From positions 9,849,461 through 9,913,460 of the forward strand of contig OY759270.1 in assembly GCA_963662155.1 (NCBI GenBank): DNA of 64,000 nucleotides. Reading direction: 5' to 3'. Both the position numbers and the translations under genes were made by a program. Shown here piece after piece: positions 36,780 to 57,693 of the stretch (position 1 is the first letter of the stretch; every line of letters starts with the position of its first letter). The notes beneath the pieces were generated by a model that saw nothing but the letters and a program-made list of their open reading frames with translations, ran no database searches and was not told the DNA's origin. The stretch comes from Lamellibrachia columna. Lineage: Eukaryota; Annelida; Polychaeta; Sabellida; Siboglinidae.

Positions 36780-37110
36780 GCGTAGAGAAGTTCGTCGGGC
36801 GGATTCGTGTTTAGCTGCCGAGACGCTGCGATGCCAAATGGAAATAAACGCGTGCATAGTTGCGCCGGAACTAGTCCGACGCCGCACTATCGCCCACACG
36901 TGACGCCAGCCCCCACCACCGCGGCCGCCGCGTCCAGGCCACGCGCTCGACCGGTGGCCATGGCAACTTGGCGTCCGACGCTACGCGTCGTCCGTCCAGG
37001 TTCGCTTTGATCTTGTTATTGTCGGTTCGCTGGAGCCGGACTGGAAGCTGGCCAGAGACAGTGACCGCCACGCTAAGCGGCACCGTACAGGAATCCGAAA
37101 AGACGGCTGT
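36780..37110. promoter_or_regulatory. CpG-rich block with an RFX X-box
   Basis: GC- and CpG-rich DNA containing GTGGCCATGGCAAC at 36954-36967. This fits the full X-box consensus GTNRCC-N2-RGYAAC bound by RFX factors, which drive cilium genes in animals. Open frames on both strands here (67, 119 and 189 codons) have no family similarity and probably reflect GC content. Whether any gene uses this site is unknown; none is recognised nearby. Confidence 0.35.
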
Positions 37111-37257
37111 GGATAGTAGAGATATCTTGCAGTGGCAATGCCTTGCATACTGTTGTGGACAGGCTAACATGCTGGTTGATGTGACTTTTATTTTGCATAT
37201 TATGCACAAAACAATGAAAATGTCTTTCAAAGCAAATCAGCCTTTTCGAAAGACAAA

Positions 37258-37345
37258 CAATGTCATCATCATCTCATCTAGAGATGACAATGTCATCATC
37301 ATCATCTCATCTAGAGATGACAATATCATCATCATCTCTTCTAGT
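37258..37345. repeat. ~30-bp tandem repeat with internal palindrome
   Basis: Three units of (TCA)n followed by TCTCATCTAGAGATGACAAT. CATCTCATCTAGAGATGA is nearly self-complementary around CTAG. The third unit is diverged (CTCTTCTAG). Confidence 0.85.
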
Positions 37346-37937
37346 CGCCGGAGGACGGGCTCCATCATAATTGTTCGCGATACTTCTCCATTGGTGTTTG
37401 TTCTCCCGAGTCCCAGAATTGTTCTGAATTCAGACGCCAGTCGTTTTGGACAAACGTGTAGTGCAATGCTTTCTTTTATATTACATACATCTAGATTGAT
37501 ATTGTGTGTAAGTTGTTGCTTGATGGAATGGGGATAAATTATGTCGAAGGAATTCGATTAAACAGAACAATCATCGTGGCTAACTAACCGTATCAGCTGA
37601 AAATACACGTGTATCGACCAGTGTATCGCTCGTGGGCGGAAATTTCCCGAAGACGCGAAACATCTAAATTCCAACAAGACGACACGACAGGGCAGAAGTG
37701 AGAGACCGAGCGAAATATAAAGAGAATAATAGAGTAAACGAGAGCGACATTTGTTTGACAGCCGTTTGGTTTTGAGTCTCGTGTATCTCGTGTATCGGTT
37801 TGTAAACGCCTTACCATTATCATTCATAATCTTATTCGAGAAAACTGTTTTAGTTTCTTTGTCCTGGTGTTGCCTGCAGTTATATGTAACCGCCGAACGT
37901 CGACAACCATGCTTATGTTCACAAACTGATTTCTTAC

Positions 37938-38566
37938 TTGAAGTCTCCCCATCTTCTACGACCCGTTGTCTTCTGTCAGTCAACCATTTATCTGTCCACT
38001 TTATTATAACGTCATCACCTATACCGTGGGCTTTTAGTTTAAGTAGTAATCTTTGGTGAAACACGTTATCGAAAGCTTTCTAAATAAAAATCGAAGTAGA
38101 AAATATCTACTGGTCATCCCTCTTCTACCCGTTTAGTGATTTCTTAAAAAATATAAGATATTTGTTAAACATGACTTAGGAATCCATGGATGGATTTATT
38201 AATTTATGCTTAGCAAGGAAGTCCACCATAATAGTATGGTCTCTAAATAACCTTTCTAACAGTTTACAAATCACTGAAATATTACTGGTGTGTCTCTGTT
38301 ACTTATTTCTTGAACCTTATAAAATAATGGTGTAATGTTTGTTTCTTTCCATTAAAAAGAACGCAATTCGACTTTTAATGTTCCAAGTGACATGCTAATT
38401 TGCTCTACTGTTTCCATTCGTAGTACTGGTGGAATGCCACCCACTCCAGGTGATTTATTATCCTTCATGGCCTTTATTTTCTTACCTACCATTTCCGGAG
38501 ATACAATTAACTGTCTAAATAGTCTGATTTAGCCTCCCGTAATGTAGCATCTGGTAGTGGTAGGGT
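37938..38566 (-). pseudogene. Degenerate CR1/jockey-type LINE reverse-transcriptase fragment
   Basis: On the minus strand this aligns base by base with 59757-60400 of the better LINE copy. It covers the reverse-transcriptase segment from the SPGVGG-type block to RQRVVEDGE. Minus-strand pieces such as HQRLLLKLKAHGI and DKWLTDRRQRVVEDGE are visible. Numerous small indels and stops interrupt every frame. Both ends are truncated: it lacks motif B and everything downstream. It is clearly older than the 58.7 kb copy. Confidence 0.85.
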
Positions 38567-38796
38567 AAATGTGGGGTGTATAGCGCATAAAGGCTCGACA
38601 TAACCAGAAGTGTATCCGTACACACAATGCCTAGGCAGATGCGTCCGTCGAACTGCTCCTATCTCACACACACCGGATGGCGGAAGGCTATGGTCGTCGC
38701 TAAGTACGTCCGACTTGACGCGGAGCGGGCAAATTAAACTACAAAGATAATGTATGGGTTGTATTGATGACAGCCTGGTTGTATATCGCGCATTTT

Positions 38797-39000
38797 AAAG
38801 ACATCATCATCATCATCAATTGCCGTGCCTGTTGAAGGCGTATAGCTGATCATGACTCTCCGTTTCCCACTACCACAGGTGTCTGTTAACAGTTATGTTG
38901 TGCGCTGTCCAGGCCAGACTGCGAGACCACCAACTCAAGGACTTAAATTCTTTGCCGACATCTGTATCTTTTCCTCTCAATCTTCTCCGTTGTTACTGTG
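38797..39000 (-). repeat. Possible LINE 3' end with (GAT)n tail
   Basis: On the minus strand, GC-balanced sequence ending GGCACGGCAATTGATGATGA closes with four or five GAT/ATG repeats. This is the layout of the 3' ends of the LINE clade carrying the WIGHVLR motif. The coding part is too decayed to prove it. Confidence 0.3.
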
Positions 39001-39339
39001 ATACACAAAAGGTTTAAGTTATTTACAAATCCAATTACATAGTTTAATTAATTTGCGATACAGAATGTTCTACTTTCTTTTGTGGCATATGGAATATCAT
39101 ATAGCTTTCGTTTTGTTGGCATGTAGAGAACGTTTGTTTACTTCAAGCCAATTACTTATCTTTGTATGTTTTTTGTTTAGACAGTTATTTCAGTTACTGG
39201 ATCGTTTAAACTATTTATCAGTAGGCCTAATGTACATAATAAACAATATATAGGTCCTAATGGATCGCCGCTTGTGGAACACACGTGGTGACGTTTGCTT
39301 CTTTAGATTTAATATTTCCACATTGTACATAGGCCCATG

Positions 39340-39605
39340 GGCGTCCGGAGGGGGAGCAAGGGGGGTACATGCCCCCCTGGATCTGGGTGTTCGTAAAATG
39401 TATAGGTCTTTTATGGCGAGTATAGATTGTTTACTATTTGTGTTAAGTAGATCTAGTATATTTGTTAATTAATTATATATAATTATATCATTATTTTTAA
39501 TTGAAAGTAAACATTTTATTATGTGTAAAGATTTCTGGTCGAAATCAGACAGCAGAATTGTTTGCCCCCCTCCTCTGGAAAAAAGCCTGGGAACCCCCCT
39601 GCATA
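39340..39605. mobile_element. Possible GC-rich-ended miniature DNA element
   Basis: The left end is CATGGGCGTCCGGAGGGGG followed by a GGGGGGTACATGCCCCCC palindrome. The right end is GCCCCCCTCCTCTGGAAAA, then GGGAACCCCCCTGCATAG. The body between them is AT-rich. The termini are only roughly inverted repeats and no target duplication is clear. Confidence 0.35.
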
Positions 39606-41997
39606 GTCCTACTTGCTTACGGTTTAATCAATAATGTTTAAAGTGATCAAGCGTCGTGCTTTTTATGCCATATTAGTTTAATGTATACATTAGCATGCTA
39701 TGTTATTGATAGTTTCAAAAGCATTTGGCAAATCAAGATATATAATTATTTATTGGAGTGAGATATTTGTTCAGTTTCTGTATACTTATGTCAATGATTT
39801 CTGTGGTGGCAAGCGCAGTTGAATGTTTCTCTCTGAAACTATAATATTGACTACTGTAGTATAACTTCCTGGTCAAATATGACTCCCTCATTTTTTAAAT
39901 AGCTAGTAAAATTGAAATTGGACTGTAATTATCAAAGATTGAATTATCACCCTTTTTTTTTTTTAAACTGCATGGTATGACTTAGCAGGTTTTAATGTCA
40001 TGAAATATACCTGTTAACACGAGTGATTAAGTAATGTGATGACATGTTTGTTCATTGTCTTTCTAACTATTAAGTCCCCCACAAACACCCTCGCTTTCCT
40101 CGTAATACCCCCTATCACTACCCCTTCGCCGGTTCCCGTATGTCATATTAACCAAACCTGGTCTTAGTGCGAACCAGAATCATAGCTTTCACTTGAGCAA
40201 CTCTGCTAATGTCCGAGGTGGGGCACATTTAGTGTCCAGACTCGTTTTCAGTGTTTTGAAATAGGTTCAGGCGTACACAACCAGCTGGGTATTTCTTATT
40301 TTTTACAGTTAGATCCTCTCATAAAAGGGGTCCGTTCGACCCACTCCATGGGGCAGGCTTTCTAACTATTTTCCAAAAGACACTCACGTTATACATTGGT
40401 GTTGCTATACGACGAATGCCACTACAAACACCAGTGTAACGCCTTCCGTGGCATATGTTCTGACAGTAAGTCGGCGAGCACACCTTTGTTGTTTGTCGAT
40501 TGTGTGTAATTGAGCCAGGTTGAATCCAGAATTCGCGTGTACCGTCAATCTCAACGGTAATTAATCAAACCAGGCCGAAACAAGACCGCGAGGCGCGTCT
40601 TGAAGCTCAATACCGAGCGCCACTTGAAACGGCGGCGTCTCGCGCGTGTCGCCCGCTTAATTAACCCCGGGTGGGCGTAACAGTTTAAAGGAAGAGGGCG
40701 CTATTTCGATGTGCAACGATTACCCTGCACGAATGAAGTTACCGGGTGTGTGCCCTTCGTCATCGCGATGGATTATGAGGCTACGATTGTTATGCTTTGC
40801 ATGATAGTACGTTATACACAATAATTCCGTCATTTGTAGTTATCTGCAGGCGGATGTCATCGGCTGGTATCTTAAGCCATTTGTTTCATCTAATAACGTA
40901 TGTTTTCATTGTCTGCCCCTAGCGTTGTGTCTTTAGATGCTTCATTTAATCATTTCAACATAACTGTTTGTCAGTATAATTATGTGTCCTAGAAATTGCA
41001 ACTTAGCATTTCCAGTTATTGTCTTTGCTGTCCTGATATACGTAGAACCTCTTCATTTTTAAAGTGTTGTGTCCAACAAATGTTTTGTATTTACTTGAGG
41101 AGCCATTGTTTTGTTGCCGCAAGTCTATCCTCCATACGCGTATTTGTTGTCCATGTTTCACTATAATCACTACTTTTATGACAATATCGGTCACGCCGCG
41201 CATATAATATATGAGGACGTTTATCATGGTTTCCATCTAAAAGTGCTTAAGCTAGCGATATTTTTTGGCAGTCAACAGTGTTTGTTAAAGCGGTGCTGCT
41301 ATATTGACACGTCAGTATACGCAGTCTCTGTGATGTGTATAGGTCGTAAAAGCAAACAACGATGATATCATCCTCAGCAATTTGCTATCGTAAGCAGCAT
41401 AGCCCCAGGACAACATGCCGCGTCCTCGGGAAGATCCTCTGGCTACGAACAATATGCAATTATGACCCATTGAAGGTTACTTGTCAAGACGACGTCAGAT
41501 AGCAATTAATTCGCTAAACGAAGATGGGAGTAGTTCGACCAGTTGGCTGGCGCTGACGTGAATATTAAGAGCAACGTTGAAATTGAGTTTTCAAAGTGTA
41601 TACACATGTTCGGGTTAATGTGGAGATATGTAATACATAAAGAAATATGTAACACATAAAGAAAAAACTGGTTACACCATCCCTCGCTGTGCTTTATACC
41701 ATAAAGGCACATCTAAAAATGGCAAGACCCAAAATGGAACGTGCAAAAAAATACTTTAAAAAAGGCACAACTGCCGCTTTGAAATTGAAGAAACTATATA
41801 GCTGATGAAATCGTGGTGGAATGCACACGTTCACTAAATGATTCTGCATCTTTCGGGAGTCTAAGCAGAACTTCATTACAAAGTGTAGAAGAAAAACTCA
41901 ACAAACTCGTCTGTGCTGATGAAATAAAACACTGCATTTCGCATTTCGGACATGACCTTCATCTGCACGGATCTGCTCTCCGATGATGGCAATCGAT

Positions 41998-42036
41998 TTG
42001 TTCTGTACCGCCTATCTTGTTCTGTACCGCCTATCT
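41998..42036. repeat. 19-bp tandem duplication
   Basis: Two copies of TTGTTCTGTACCGCCTATC. Confidence 0.95.
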
Positions 42037-42344
42037 TGTTTTGTGTTGCAAAGTGCGTCTCGTCTCCAGTACCAACCCAGAAGTTGAGGAGAAATTGCTG
42101 TGATTCTCACAAATGGTGATATGATTGAAGTAATCTCGGTGGCATCGTTTCTCAGAGCAATGTTCTGCTTTTCGAAGATAATGATTGTCTCACATACGGG
42201 TTTGTACGCACGTTAACAGATGATGTCTGGGCAGGTTTGGATGATCTCACGCCGGAGAAACTTGTCTAGTAATTAATGACGATGCTGAAGTGTGGTCGCA
42301 GTGTCTCGATAACTAATTCTAACGGGATGAATACAATCTGATCG

Positions 42345-42410
42345 AAATAAAGGGGGGGGGGTGCCCGGACACACGATGGACACCCCTGGACCCGCGCATG
42401 ACTGAATTAA
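42345..42410 (-). repeat. GC-rich repeat end
   Basis: On the minus strand, CAGTCATGCGCGGGTCCAGG, then GGTGTCCATCG, running into a C10 tract. It resembles the CATGGGCG..GGGG type of end at 39340. No partner end found. Confidence 0.3.
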
Positions 42411-42670
42411 GGACGAAAATAGCACATTTGAGTATAACATTTCCTCAGGAAGAAATACGTTTTGACGAAAATGACACATTTGAATATCATAGTGGTAGTC
42501 GCATTAAGCATATCTGGTTACATGCACATTATGTCAACAAAATTAATACACTTTGAAGTTTTAAACTAATGAAATAAATTATGATGAAAATAACACAATT
42601 GAGTATCATAATAGTTGTTTAATCTAACAAACTAACAAAAATATAATTGTTTATGGATGTTCACCATCAC

Positions 42671-46780
<4,110 letters not shown>

Positions 46781-46788
46781 GGTGTAAC

Positions 46789-47500
46789 CAGTGTTCGAAA
46801 TGAGGGGGGGTCTGGGGGTCCAGGACCCCCATAAGGCACAAGGGACCTCCCATAAGAAATAACAATGTAAGCTTGGGGGGGTCCCAAATTTTATCGTTGT
46901 ACCGGCACGTATATAATATTGTTGCACCTGTTGCTGCGTGTGAGGCTACTCTGGTTCGTCTGTGCTAGAACTCGACGGTTTTCGCAGAACTCGACGGTTT
47001 TCACAGGACTCGACTTCATTCTGTTGGTAGTTTAGCCGATTCTTTCAGCTCACTCTATTGTCATTCAGTTATTTTTTTTAAACATCTTAAATCGTTCAAC
47101 TCATATCATTGATGATAATGTGTTCTGTGGTTAAGGGCGCCATCTGTTGGGTGTCTGAAGTAATGCCACCAATGAGTGTCTATATAGTTGAGGCACATTT
47201 TACCATGGCATTTTACTTCTCAGAATTGCAGAGCACTGCGCTTGCAAGAGCATTACCAGTAACAACGATTTAGACCATAATTTAGCCATTTAACAGACGC
47301 TGGTATCCGGAGTCACTTACAACAAGTGCATTCAACCTAAGTTGGTAAAATAACTACAGGTTGCTATGACAGCAAGCAAGTCTTTTCACACAAATAGGCG
47401 CTAATAGCCTTTACAGTGCCTGAAAAGAAGATTTTTTTTTCGGGGGGGGGGACCAATATTTTAGGGGACCCCCAAGAGTCAGTGGTCATTTCGAACAATG
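46789..47500. mobile_element. hAT-type non-autonomous element, 712 bp
   Basis: Flanked by a perfect 8-bp direct repeat GGTGTAAC (46781-46788 and 47501-47508), the target duplication length of hAT transposons. The left terminus is CAGTGTTCGAAATGA and the right terminus, reverse complemented, is CATTGTTCGAAATGA, followed on both sides by GGGGGTCC-containing G-rich sequence. No transposase frame remains, so mobilisation would need an enzyme in trans. The interior contains a short direct repeat (GAACTCGACGGTTTTC twice). The intact target duplication argues for a fairly recent insertion. Confidence 0.88.
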
Positions 47501-47799
47501 GGTGTAACAGTATATCTCCCCATGGATAACTGGATATCTTCCCCCCAGTTACAAAACTGAGCTCTCGGATGATTGGGCATTGCTGTGCCTGGTGAAGAGA
47601 GCTGTGGTTTACTGTTGAGGCGACCGATCCTGATTAACCCAGGAGTCTAAATGTACGGAGTTATTTTAATTAACTAGGATATATATATACAACATATATT
47701 ATTTGTTTTGAAATATGAACATTTTAAACTGCATTAACTATGTAGTTCATTTCATTTTATATAAGTTATTTATGAGGGATGACATATATCCAGGGTGGG

Positions 47800-47852
47800 G
47801 TAAGATACCCTAGGATATCTCTCCACCAGGAAGATATCTTGGGGTATCTTAC
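47800..47852. other. Imperfect hairpin, ~21-bp arms
   Basis: GTAAGATACCCTAGGATATC pairs with GATATCTTGGGGTATCTTAC with two mismatches, separated by about 13 bases. Confidence 0.7.
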
Positions 47853-48822
47853 ATCATAGGGGGAAGTAACAACAGAGTTTCGCTCAGATCTCAGTTACAC
47901 ACACAGTAGGGGCCTATATTAGTTAGATTACGTCCTAGTTCAAGCTTCGGATTGAACTATCGAGTCACTGACTGACAAACGTCCCAAACGTTCAAGTCTT
48001 GTAAAAGTACAACTTGAGTCATACTTGAGGACTCGACTCCCTCAGCTCTGCACTGACCGGTGCACTATTTTATTTGCACCGTAGTTATTAATACTGCACA
48101 CTTTTCGTGGACCGTTTGTATCAAGGAAATGCTTCGTGGACATGAACATTGGTACAGTTGAGATGCGGCACTCACGCTGAGAACTTGCAGGATTGTATTT
48201 GCACTATAGTTGGTTTGGTGCTGTTTGAGTGAATCTTCAATTTCCCGAGAAAAAACAACAAACATTTGACAAATTTTTGCATTTCCGATTCTCATAAAAG
48301 TACAAGTGTTAATTCGCGCACAGCATTGTGATGCGTCAATATGGTTGCCAGTGGTAAGGTAAACACGCGTCTCTCCACAAATAAACGGTTTCAATTGCGC
48401 AACCAGTTGACTGGACGAAGAACGCAGCAACAGCAGCGTGTGAAGTTACGTGTTGCTGTGGTACAATATGAGGCCATCTGGCTTGTCGCTTGTCTGTGAT
48501 ACACACGGCACGTATCTAATATTGTCGATAGAATACACAACAATGCCACCTCTATCTCAATTTACCAACATTTGTTTAATGTGTGAAATACGACAGGAGA
48601 ACTTGTGATAATCTCGTCACGTTGTACTTTCGTTGTCGTAGCGGAACCTAATATAAATACTATAACGTAATAACCGAGATGGAGATAGTCTTCCGCCAGA
48701 TAATGGAATACGATTTACGGCCAATCATTTCCCTGAGGAAATATTGGTTATTGGGAACATGACAGCAAAAATTGTGTAATGTCACACATTAGTCTGCATT
48801 GTTTCTCTCCGCCTTCCATGAC

Positions 48823-49000
<178 letters not shown>

Positions 49001-50582
49001 CAGGAGAATCTATTAGGATAATTAGCTGCTAATTAACTACCCACTGACCACTGCGATGTCGTTGTTTAATTAGGAAAATAACCATAGGATTTTTTCCAAA
49101 GTACTCGACGACGCTAAAGAGCCATTGTCATTCACGCGCAAGTTGCGCTTCTTTCAGACTGCCGTCAGATCAGTCGTCAGCGGACCTATTCAAATATCGT
49201 CCATTGTTTTCGTCACAATTAAGTGATTACATCACGGGGCAGTTTGCCGCCACACCTGCATCCAACTATTGGATGGGCGGTGATGGCGCGCGTCGAAACG
49301 GGTGTTTAGACTGTGAGGAATACTCAGATCTCTTGATCGTTAGTATTCAGCACAAGATCAAAGAATTCTACCTATGTGTTGTAATTTCAAATTAGTTTCG
49401 ACTCGGTTGTGTCCGAAAGGCCCTACAATGAAAAAAATTAAGCACAGTTTCGAGTTACCTTCTCCAATTTAAGATTATCTTGAAAATCGATTAAGAAATC
49501 ATACTGGAACTTTCCACCCAGAACATGCAGGAGTACATTAAAACCATTTTTATATTACACGCCGTATACATGTAAAACCCATCATGAGATCAACATTGGT
49601 TAAAAATGATTTAATTTATGTTTGTCCAACCTATTCTTAATGGCGAAATTACTGACGATTTTAGCAGTGATTCGATATAATTATTGAATACTGTGTTTTC
49701 AAACATTATTAAAAAACCAGAACTCGTTTCTGTGTTTACAAGCACATGTCAACTGGGAAACAGCTCAACTACTTCGTCGCAAACCGCAATGTCAAACTTA
49801 GAATTTTTTTTATAAATGCAGGTATAACATGATGTTCTTTCATGCGACAAATCCGTAAATTCCGTTAGTATTTTGTCACGGACTAAAACAACTACCGGGA
49901 AATTGAGGCTAAAGTGGTGCTACCTACCGGCGTAGAGGATTACGAAGCTAAACTGGAGATGTCGGTTCGGTTGCAACAAAACTCTGGTTCAGAGCCGCTT
50001 CGTCTCGTTTAGTTTGACTCGTTACACGCGTCGTTCACCCAAAATTAAATAATATTAAATGAAACAATAAATAAATAAAATGCTATATATCACGACGAAG
50101 AAATGGTAATTTTGACACTGTTCGAGTGTGTTACGTTTGAAATAATTTTGCACGACATTGTTTGGCCTGAAACATCCAATTTTATGCGGAATCTGCTCAG
50201 TTACGGGTAGATGTTAGCAATGTAATTTTTCATTGCATTGAAAGTTTGAAACACAATGCCAAACATAATTATAATCATAACGGAAATATTAGCTGAGTAC
50301 ATTTACACACCATATTGCATTTCGACCAAAACAGCCAGGACTCGTAAATGTATAAATCACCAGAAACACACATGGATATAAAGCAAAGCGTTATCAACAT
50401 AAGTAATAATTATGTATGTATAAATACCGCAATAGGCGACGTGTCCAAGGAAGCGAAACCGAAAGCAACTGCGGTTTTCTCGGCTGACCCGCGGAATTGA
50501 CTCCCTTTTGCACTCGCATCTATAGAAATACAGCAAAATAATGGAACCAAATATCTACTGATTGTATAAATTCTGGCAGCGA

Positions 50583-50670
50583 TGGACTCTCGATAAGCCA
50601 ATGGCTTCCTTGTCCACTTGGTTTCCTTGTCCACTTGGCTTCCTTGTCCACATGGCTTCCTTATCCACTT
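50583..50670 (+). repeat. LINE 3'-UTR fragment expanded into a 17-bp tandem repeat
   Basis: The first 37 bases (starting GGACTCTCGATAAGCC) are identical to the 3' UTR of the LINE at 58.7 kb (its minus strand). The final 17 bases of that match, GGCTTCCTTGTCCACTT, are then repeated four times with small changes. The LINE itself has the unit once. Confidence 0.8.
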
Positions 50671-50736
50671 GCAATTTGGATTTTTTTTTTAATGATAATC
50701 TTGCTAAAGAGAGAGAAGTTTATTTTTAGATCAATA

Positions 50737-54868
<4,132 letters not shown>

Positions 54869-54945
54869 GTATGTATGTATGTATGTATGCATGTATGCAT
54901 GTATGCATGCATGCATGCATGCATGCATGCATGCATGTATGTACC
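54869..54945. repeat. (TATG)n-(CATG)n tetranucleotide repeat
   Basis: TGTATG repeats grading into GCATGCATGC, a self-complementary run. Confidence 0.97.
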
Positions 54946-55464
54946 TATATGTTACCTATATGTTATCTTTCTCCACATCTTCCCATTAACGGAACACATA
55001 CACAAATTATTGGCCCCATAGGTCCACTTGGTTGCAAGTTGCCAGCCCCAAAAGTTTATTTTAAACGGAGATTTGCAGAAGCCATGATTAGCCTTCATCT
55101 TATCACCCTACCAGATGACGTTCCATTGTCTAGGCCTTCCCTCCAATTCACATGTGCCTGAATGACCAGCCCACCGCAGTTGGTACAGTGTCTGTGCGCT
55201 CTGTGATGTTCTCCCTCCTATTTACGCATTCCTGAACCTTCAGCGGCCAGCCTGATTCCCTCAGGCTAGTGACTGGAATAGTGACTGCATGCCTTCTGGA
55301 AACACATGGATGACATGACAGTGAACTATCCAGTAATATCAACTGTTAAATGAGCACTTAGCTGAGAGTTAATTGGGAATTTGTTAATTAAATTAAATCT
55401 GGAAAAGTTCATTTATTAAATTAAATTAACTTAATTGAGTTAATTTAATTAACAAATTAACAAT

Positions 55465-56444
<980 letters not shown>

Positions 56445-56557
56445 ATGAAGATAATACTGGTAAAACAAATGAAGACAATACCGTGCAACATATTGAAGAC
56501 AATACTGGGAAACAAACTTAAGACAATACCGGGCAACAGAAAGAAGACCGGGCAACA
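56445..56557 (+). repeat. Decayed left edge of the 24-bp satellite
   Basis: Four or five diverged units (ATGAAGATAATACTGG, ATGAAGACAATACCG, TTGAAGACAATACTGG) with indels. They show that the array at 56829 once continued here and was split by the SINE. Confidence 0.8.
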
Positions 56558-56815
56558 GAGCGTTGGACTTTTCAGTCGAAGGGACCTGGGTTCAAAACCA
56601 CCTCCGCCGTTTCGAAGCTTGGGCAACTTCGTTCACCCCACTTTGCCTGTGTCTTTCGGAAGAGATCCCTTCTACCCGGTGCCTATGTGCCAGTGGATGT
56701 AAAAGACCCCGCGGGGAGAATAGCTGCTGTGGACTCACTAATTCAAGAGAAGGAAAACTCTGAAAATAAACCACTCCTATATGCTAGCTCAAGACAGGGT
56801 TGTTTGTAGTTAAAT
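56558..56815 (+). mobile_element. 5'-truncated tRNA-derived SINE (Lys-like) within the satellite
   Basis: GAGCGTTGGACTTTTCAGTC, then GAAGGGACCTGG and GGGTTCAAAACC reproduce the anticodon arm (CTTTT loop) and B box of a Lys-like tRNA, without the D-arm. The body includes GTGGATGTAAAAGACCCCG, a block resembling tRNA-unrelated SINE bodies. It is bounded on both sides by units of the 24-bp satellite, so it is nested. Confidence 0.6.
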
Positions 56816-56828
56816 GTCATAAGTCATA

Positions 56829-57693
56829 AGACAATACTGGGCAACAGAATGAAGACAATACTGCATGGGCAACAGAATGAAGACAATACTGGGCAATATA
56901 ATGAAAGCAATACCGAACAATATAATGAAGACAATACTGGGCAACAGAATGAAGACAATACTGGGCAATATAATGAAAGCAATACCGAACAATATAATGA
57001 AGACAATACTGGGCAACAGAATGAAAGCAATACCGAACTATATAATGAAGACAATACTGGGCAATATAACGAAAGCAATACCGAAAATATAATGAAGACA
57101 ATACTGGGCAACAGAATGAAAGCAATACTGAACAATATAATGAAGACAATACTGGGCAACAGAATGAAAGCAATACCGAACAATATAATGAAGACAATGC
57201 TGTGCAACGGAATGAAGACAATACTGGGCAACAGAATGAAAGCAATACCGAACAATATATTGAAGACAATACTGGGCAATATAATGAAAGCAATACCGAA
57301 CAATATAATGAAGACAATACTGGGCAACAGAATGAAGAGAATACTGAGCAACAGAATGAAAGCAATACCGAACAATATAATGAAGACAATACTGGGCAAT
57401 ATAATGAAAGCAATACTGGGCAACAGAATGAAGACAATACTGGGCAACAGAATGAAGAGAATACTGAGCAACAGAATGAAAGCAATACCGAACAATATAA
57501 TGAAGACAATACTGGGCAACATAATGAAAGCAATACTGGGCAACAGAATGGAGACAATACTGGGCAACAGAATGAAAGCAATACCGAACAATATAATGAA
57601 GACAATACTGAACAATATAATTAAGACAATACAGGGCAACATAATGAAGCTAATACTGACCAATATGAAAACTGGGCGACAGGACGAAGACAA
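56829..57693 (+). repeat. 24-bp two-unit satellite array, about 35 copies
   Basis: Two unit types alternate irregularly: type A AATGAAGACAATACTGGGCA plus ACAG or ATAT, and type B AATGAAAGCAATACCGAACA plus ATAT. On the plus strand they encode NEDNTGQQ/Y and NESNTEQY octapeptides; a small deletion near 57085 shifts the frame to MKTILGNR/MKAIPNNI. The minus strand is open for about 290 codons of very hydrophobic sequence (SIVFILLP-type units). Frames are open on both strands only because the unit is a multiple of three without stops. No leader, splice site or promoter supports a gene. Confidence 0.93.

Noticed and set aside
36968..37537. 189-codon plus frame
   Set aside because: Begins at TTG, runs through a TCA/palindrome repeat, and has no family similarity.
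48065..48430. 121-codon minus frame
   Set aside because: Starts at TTG and shows no domain; composition is compatible with chance.
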